Of a DNA stretch of 64,000 nucleotides, positions 59,819 through 64,000 are shown in pieces; positions within the stretch are counted from its first letter, which is position 1; every line of letters starts with the position of its first letter. This stretch comes from Treponema saccharophilum DSM 2985 (GTDB lineage: Bacteria; Spirochaetota; Spirochaetia; Treponematales; Treponemataceae). The translations under genes and the position numbers were made by a program. Where the stretch lies: positions 50,792 to 114,791 of the forward strand of contig NZ_AGRW01000044.1 in assembly GCF_000255555.1 (NCBI RefSeq). The letters are read 5' to 3'. The notes under the pieces are model-generated. The model ran no database searches. It saw only the letters and a program-made list of their open reading frames with translations, and was not told the origin of the DNA.

Positions 59819-62233
59819 ATGGAGAATGATTTTTTTAAAGTCGCATATGTTGCCCAGAAATACGGGCTGGAATTGAAATATAAAATAAGGGAAAAATTCG
59901 AGGGCGATTTGCTTGGATATCTGGCAAGAATCTACGAGAAAAATTCCTCGGCGTTCATCGTGTACAGCGATTTCGCTTTCGTTTGCCTTGATTTTCATGA
60001 CATTGACGGAAACATTCTCTACGCCTTCTTCACGAAGAACAGATATCCCGACAAGCAGCCGTGGTTTTTGTCGGACATAAAGACAGAGGATGAAATAGCT
60101 GAATTGTGCAGCCCGTCAGGCTCCTCCTCGGACGGCGACGACGGCGCGGATAAAAGTTCGCGCGGAAAGCGGCGCATCGTCCAGCGCGTCGTGACGGTGT
60201 TCGAGGACAAAACCCTGCGGACAAATACATCGGTGAAGGCTCTTGTCGACAAATACAGAAAGGAGCATTCCGGGGGCGGTGAGAAGGACGGCGTTGTCTT
60301 TGAGCGGATGCTCATCCAGGCAATCATCGAAAACGACTCCCCGAACAGCATAAACAACGATGAGTCGCTGCTCGACGCAATCTGCGTGGACGATTACTAC
60401 GATTCCGGGATAGACGGCATCTGCATCCGCGTGAACGGGCACATCGTCACGAACAAGAAGCTGCTGGATTTCATCATCGCAAGCGACAAGGGAATCCGCT
60501 CCGCCGAGATTATACTCATCCAGTCCAAGTGCAAGGACTCGTTCGACCTCAAGGAAATCAGCGTGTTCATCATGGGAATCCAGAATTTCTTGGACAGGGA
60601 GTCCACCAGAAAGCTCAATCCGAAAATTCTCGCCTGGTTCGACATCAAAAACGACATCCTTGCGCGTCCCGAGGATTGGACCGAGCTTACGCACATCGAG
60701 GTCCGCCCGTTCTATGTGGCGGCGAACGCGAAATGGACGAATTCGAGCGAGGTGCTCGGCTCCTTCGAGACGCTCAGGAAGGCAGCCGAGCGCATGGAGA
60801 ACGGAATCTACAGCATATCGTCCCCCGTGTTCGTTGACGAGGAGCGCGTGCTCAAGCTCTCTGCGAACGATAACGAGACTTTTTCCGTCCGCATAAAGCT
60901 CAACGGGACGCCGCTCCAGCTTTCCGGGGACGAGGCTGTCATGGGCTGCGCCGCCATGATAAACGCGACGGAGCTTCTCAAAATCCTCACCGACGAGACG
61001 ACCGGAAATTTGAAGAGGGGGCTTTTCGAGGAGAACGTTCGGGACTATCAGGGAAACACGGGCGTGAACCTTTCCATAAAAGAGACGATACGAACGGCTC
61101 CCGAAAGCTTCATTTTGAGGAACAACGGAATCACGATTCTCTCGAACAGGCTGGAGTATCCGACCCTGGATTCCGTGCGCATCACGAACCCGCAGATTGT
61201 TAACGGCTGCCAGACCTGCTCCGTCATCTACTACGCCCACAAGGAGGGGCTGGACATCTCGAATGTGAAGGTTTTCGCCCGCATCATCAGCACGAACGAC
61301 TCCGAGACGATAAATTCGATTGTAAGCGCGAACAACAACCAGAACATGGTCCACGACATGATTAACGAAATCACCAAGTCGTACCACAAGAAGCTTGAGG
61401 TGTTCTTCCGCAACTTCGAGGACACGAGCGAGCAGCGGCACGTCTACTACGAGCGCCGCTCCAAGTCGCTCGCCGGGGAGAACATCTGCGCCTACCAGAA
61501 ATGCTCGTTCAAGACGCTTTTGCAGAGCGCCGTCGCGGTGTGGTTCGATTCCCCGTTCGATGCGATGGCTTCCGAATACCAGCTTCTTCCGCTGTACCGG
61601 GACAGGGTTTTCTCCGACAACCACAGCGAAATCTGCTATTACGCGAGCGCGAGCCTCTACTCGGCATTCGAGCGGCTCATCTATCAGGGCAAGCTCGATT
61701 CGAAATTCCGCAGCGCAAAGTCGTATGCCTGCTATCTCGTCAAGGAATCGCTCGGCTCCGGAACGGTCAGCATGAACGACACCAAGAAATCGGTCTCGCT
61801 TTCCCGGTCGATTCTGTCGCTTTGCAAGCGGGACGCTGAGCTGGAGGACGAGTTCAACGACGCGCTGCTGGTGTTCGAGAAGGCGGAGGAGCTGTTCACG
61901 AAGGCAAACGGCGGAAAGAGGATGGGAGATTTCCTCAGCAGCCATAAAATCATGTCGTACCTGCGCGATGCAAAAAAGGCGCTCGGGGTGCGCACGGAGG
62001 AGAAGTCGGACGAAAACAATACGGGCACTTATTCGGGGCGGATTGCCAGAATCGGCAGGGACCGCTACGGCAGGTACTATCTTTTCATCACGCGCAGCAC
62101 CGGGACGGTGTTCGCCCACGAATCGTACAGCGAGTCTGTTTCCTTCGCATGTCTTCAGAACGGGCAGAACGTCGTCTATGAGCTTGGCCCGGATGCGAAC
62201 GGCAAGGAGGTCGCGAAGAACGTCCGTGCGTGA
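59819..62233 (+). CDS. AIPR-family protein with nuclease-like and cold-shock-like domains
   Basis: An 804-residue cytoplasmic protein. The start at 59819 is fixed by AGAGGTCGAAG. Residues about 1-95 form an unrecognised alpha/beta domain and about 100-125 a Ser/Gly/Asp linker. At about 160-255, IDG (D199) followed by IILIQSK (Q235, K237) matches the D...(E/Q)xK core of PD-(D/E)XK nucleases. The AIPR core (abortive infection phage resistance, PF10592) spans about 400-590, with FILRNNGITILSN and NPQIVNGCQTCSVIYY as its signature, plus SANNNQNMVHDM. The last ~65 residues (GRDRYGRYYLFITR, TGTVFAHES, LQNGQNVVYEL) look like a cold-shock OB fold. A phage-defence or other nucleic-acid role is inferred. 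It stands alone between housekeeping genes. Confidence 0.75.
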   Translation: MENDFFKVAYVAQKYGLELKYKIREKFEGDLLGYLARIYEKNSSAFIVYSDFAFVCLDFHDIDGNILYAFFTKNRYPDKQPWFLSDIKTEDEIAELCSPSGSSSDGDDGADKSSRGKRRIVQRVVTVFEDKTLRTNTSVKALVDKYRKEHSGGGEKDGVVFERMLIQAIIENDSPNSINNDESLLDAICVDDYYDSGIDGICIRVNGHIVTNKKLLDFIIASDKGIRSAEIILIQSKCKDSFDLKEISVFIMGIQNFLDRESTRKLNPKILAWFDIKNDILARPEDWTELTHIEVRPFYVAANAKWTNSSEVLGSFETLRKAAERMENGIYSISSPVFVDEERVLKLSANDNETFSVRIKLNGTPLQLSGDEAVMGCAAMINATELLKILTDETTGNLKRGLFEENVRDYQGNTGVNLSIKETIRTAPESFILRNNGITILSNRLEYPTLDSVRITNPQIVNGCQTCSVIYYAHKEGLDISNVKVFARIISTNDSETINSIVSANNNQNMVHDMINEITKSYHKKLEVFFRNFEDTSEQRHVYYERRSKSLAGENICAYQKCSFKTLLQSAVAVWFDSPFDAMASEYQLLPLYRDRVFSDNHSEICYYASASLYSAFERLIYQGKLDSKFRSAKSYACYLVKESLGSGTVSMNDTKKSVSLSRSILSLCKRDAELEDEFNDALLVFEKAEELFTKANGGKRMGDFLSSHKIMSYLRDAKKALGVRTEEKSDENNTGTYSGRIARIGRDRYGRYYLFITRSTGTVFAHESYSESVSFACLQNGQNVVYELGPDANGKEVAKNVRA

Positions 62234-62283
62234 CGCGCGCGGGAGATTTGTGTCATTTTTGTCAAAAACTTTTGAAAAAAGCA

Positions 62284-62312
62284 TAGACCGTAAAAAGCAT
62301 TTGCTTTATGAT
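62284..62312 (+). promoter_or_regulatory. Probable promoter of the decarboxylase gene
   Basis: TAGACC (62284-62289), 17 bp, TATGAT (62307-62312). Transcription from here would give a leader of about 165 bases. Confidence 0.45.
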
Positions 62313-62354
62313 TCGAATTTATGCGTGGAACCTTGGGTTCCGAGATTCTCGCAC

Positions 62355-62460
62355 AAGTGAAAAAAGGGACGAATGGGTTCGGCGGAAAAAGCGGCTGCTG
62401 CCGGACTGGGAAACAAAATCTTTCACTTTTAATCGTGCCGCCTGTGGACGGGCGGCTCAT
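62355..62460 (+). ncRNA. Structured 5' leader of the decarboxylase gene (candidate cis-regulator)
   Basis: AAGTGAAA (62355-62362) pairs perfectly with TTTCACTT (62421-62428). Inside lies GGTTCGGC with GCCGGACT (8 bp, two wobbles). A second hairpin, GCCGCC with GGGCGGC, follows at about 62436-62456. Then comes the ribosome-binding site AAAAGGTGG. The stems are too long for chance in such a short leader, but no known riboswitch class is recognised. Control by polyamine or amino acid is a guess from the gene that follows. Confidence 0.4.
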
Positions 62461-62486
62461 TATCAACTAAAAAGGTGGTTTGGGAC

Positions 62487-63659
62487 ATGTTCAATCGTTC
62501 TGACTACATTTCCGATTCCGAGTGGAATCGTTTCTTGGAGTTCTCAAAGGATTTGGAGACTCCGAATGTTGTTATCAATCTCCATCAGATTAAGTACAAC
62601 TTCATCAAGCTGCGCGACTCCTTCCCTTTCGCGCACATCTATTACGCCGTCAAGGCGTGCCCGGGCGAGCCTGTCCTCCGCCTTCTCAACGAGCTTGGGT
62701 CGAATTTCGACATCGCATCGCGCTATGAGCTTGACCGCGTGCTTTCGCTCGGCATAACGGGGGATCGCATTTCGTACGGCAATACCATCAAGAAGGCGAG
62801 AGACATCGAGTATTTCTATCAGAACGGCGTGCGCATGTTCGCAACCGACTCAAAGGACGACCTCAGGAACATAGCGAAATTCGCGCCGGGCTCGCGGATT
62901 TTCGTTCGTATGCTCGTCGAGGCGGGGCAGAGCGCCGACTGGCCGCTTTCCCGCAAATTCGGATGCCATCCCGACATGGCGTACGACCTTCTCGTTCAGG
63001 CGAAGGAGCTGGGGCTGACTCCCTACGGCGTCTCGTTCCATGTAGGCTCTCAGCAGCGCGACATCGGAATCTGGAACGAGGCTATCGCGAAGGCGACATA
63101 CCTTTTCTCTTCGCTAGAGGAGGAGGAAGGAATAAAGCTTTCGATGATTAACATGGGCGGCGGTTTCCCGGCGCACTACATTCAGCCGACGAACCCGCTT
63201 TCCGATTACGCTTCGGAAATCACGCGCTACCTTCACGACGATTTCGGCGACGAGATTCCGATGATTGTCCTTGAGCCGGGGCGCTCCCTTGTCGGCGACT
63301 GCGGAATCCTCACGAGCGAGGTCGTCCTCATCTCACGCAAGAACAACACCGCGCTCCAGCGATGGGTCTATCAGGATTCGGGAAAATTCAACGGCCTTGT
63401 CGAGACGATGGACGAGTCTATAAAATATCCCGTCATCTCCGAGAAGGACGGCCCGGGTGAGAAAGAGGGCGAGGTCATCCTTGCCGGCCCGACGTGCGAC
63501 AGCGCCGACATCATGTACGAGAACATCAAATACAAGCTTCCGCTCTCGCTCAAAGCCGGCGACAAGCTCTACTGGCTTTCGACGGGCGCATACACCGGAA
63601 CGTATGCCAGCGTCGAGTTCAACGGTTTCCCGCCGATAAAAACGTATTACATGGAATAG
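62487..63659 (+). CDS. PLP-dependent ornithine/lysine decarboxylase family
   Basis: A 390-residue fold-III (alanine-racemase-type) decarboxylase. The PLP lysine is in IYYAVKACPG (K55). PLP-binding GGGFPAHY, EPGRSLVGDCG and the substrate-site Cys in GPTCDSAD are present. It is most like eukaryotic-type ornithine decarboxylases, which start polyamine synthesis; lysine or diaminopimelate are alternative substrates. The start at 62487 uses AAAAGGTGG eight bases upstream; a GTG four codons earlier overlaps that site. It is followed by a strong terminator. Confidence 0.88.
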   Translation: MFNRSDYISDSEWNRFLEFSKDLETPNVVINLHQIKYNFIKLRDSFPFAHIYYAVKACPGEPVLRLLNELGSNFDIASRYELDRVLSLGITGDRISYGNTIKKARDIEYFYQNGVRMFATDSKDDLRNIAKFAPGSRIFVRMLVEAGQSADWPLSRKFGCHPDMAYDLLVQAKELGLTPYGVSFHVGSQQRDIGIWNEAIAKATYLFSSLEEEEGIKLSMINMGGGFPAHYIQPTNPLSDYASEITRYLHDDFGDEIPMIVLEPGRSLVGDCGILTSEVVLISRKNNTALQRWVYQDSGKFNGLVETMDESIKYPVISEKDGPGEKEGEVILAGPTCDSADIMYENIKYKLPLSLKAGDKLYWLSTGAYTGTYASVEFNGFPPIKTYYME

Positions 63660-63680
63660 CATTTTCCGCATGATTCCTTC

Positions 63681-63715
63681 ATCCCGCATTCCAAAGCGAA
63701 GTGCGGGATTTTTTT
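63681..63715 (+). terminator. Terminator after the decarboxylase gene
   Basis: ATCCCGCA (63681-63688) pairs with TGCGGGAT (63702-63709), followed by six T. Confidence 0.9.
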
Positions 63716-63839
63716 ATGCGCGCATTCTGCTTTATGAAGCGCGCTCCATGCTGGAGCAAAAATAGCTTTGAAAATTTGTCGCTTGCAGAACAATTTCTAG
63801 GCCGAATGTCGAGTTTTGCTATTTTTGTAATTCGGCTCC

Positions 63840-64000
63840 GCTCTAATGGGAACGGCATTCCCGCTCTAATGGGAGCGTCGTTCCTGCTCTAATGGGAACG
63901 GCATTCCCGCTCTAATGGAAGTGGCGTTCCTGCTCTAATGGGAGCGTCGTTCCTGCTCTAATGGGAACGGCATTCCCGCTCTAATGGGAACGGCATTCCT
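63840..64000. repeat. Tandem array of 23-bp repeats, running off the window
   Basis: Seven perfect-length 23-bp units begin at 63840, 63863, 63886, 63909, 63932, 63955 and 63978. All start GCTCTAATGG. Two main variants occur: type A continues GAACGGCATTCCC and type B GAGCGTCGTTCCT. The order is A, B, A, a hybrid (AAGTGGCGTTCCT), B, A, then A ending in T. Each unit contains a GGGAA/TTCCC-type dyad. There are no spacers, so it is not a CRISPR array, and 23 is not a multiple of three, so a repeated protein is unlikely. The array reaches the last base of the window; its full size is unknown. 63716-63839 contains no gene. Confidence 0.93.

Noticed and set aside
60116..62284. 722-codon antisense frame opposite the AIPR gene
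   Set aside because: It mirrors the GC-biased third positions of the real gene, lacks a ribosome-binding site and resembles no family. The plus-strand frame has clear domains.
63840..64000. CRISPR array
   Set aside because: Repeats are contiguous 23-mers without spacers, and no cas gene is present.

Overview
The window looks like chromosome from a treponeme (Spirochaetota). The reasons are a bacterial V-type ATPase operon in place of an F-type one, a pgk-tpiA-secG run next to it (as I recall from Treponema pallidum), many short-signal lipoproteins, an archaeal-type aspartate-semialdehyde dehydrogenase, and an RNA polymerase promoter style of TTGACA/TATAAT. The DNA appears slightly above half GC and carries a multidomain pectate lyase, which would fit a gut or rumen pectin-degrading treponeme such as T. 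saccharophilum. The species is a guess.

Layout. 1-3.3 kb: end of argS, then a leftward unit of secreted proteins (a 35-codon small ORF, a GY-rich secreted protein, an amber-interrupted paralogue and a SUMF1-domain protein). 3.4-5.1 kb: K+ channel-like protein with an RCK domain, then a separate cyclic-nucleotide-binding protein. 5.2-10.5 kb: tellurite/stress ('Ter') cluster of YceG-like protein, TelA and three TerD paralogues. 10.7-14 kb: phosphodiesterase, ankyrin protein and sugar-nucleotide transferase. 14.2-16.3 kb: dapA-asd. 16.5-17.05 kb: array of 91-bp tandem repeats. 17.1-19.6 kb: SPOR protein, small alarmone synthetase, DEDDh exonuclease. 19.7-23.9 kb: gapA, then a convergent hybrid histidine kinase with a secreted partner. 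24.1-31.2 kb: pectate lyase, tRNA-Pro, a large membrane-anchored protein and a lipoprotein. 31.4-41.5 kb: pgk, tpiA, secG, a PTS IIA protein and V-ATPase stalk, C, I, K, F, E and A genes. 41.7-51.8 kb: adenylate cyclase, FecR-like protein, outer-membrane protein and two lipoproteins. 51.9-53.3 kb: V-ATPase B alone. 53.5-59.6 kb: tRNA-Val, bioB, queD, cimA, a small lipoprotein, pyrE and purB. 59.8-62.2 kb: stand-alone AIPR-family protein. 62.5-63.7 kb: PLP-dependent ornithine/lysine-type decarboxylase. The window ends inside a 23-bp tandem array.

How it fits together. Most of the window is housekeeping metabolism (lysine/threonine precursor synthesis, lower glycolysis, nucleotide, biotin, queuosine and citramalate synthesis) on both strands, with accessory insertions. 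The most unusual items are: (i) the AIPR protein, which combines a PD-(D/E)XK-like D...QxK motif, an AIPR core and a cold-shock-like C-terminus, sitting alone between housekeeping genes; (ii) the V-ATPase operon split between A and B by a complete cyclase/envelope unit, with no D gene visible; (iii) a K+ channel with an altered selectivity filter; (iv) several genes whose -10 box lies 7-10 nt before the start codon with no Shine-Dalgarno sequence, implying leaderless messages; (v) two tandem arrays and two families of dispersed palindromic repeats.
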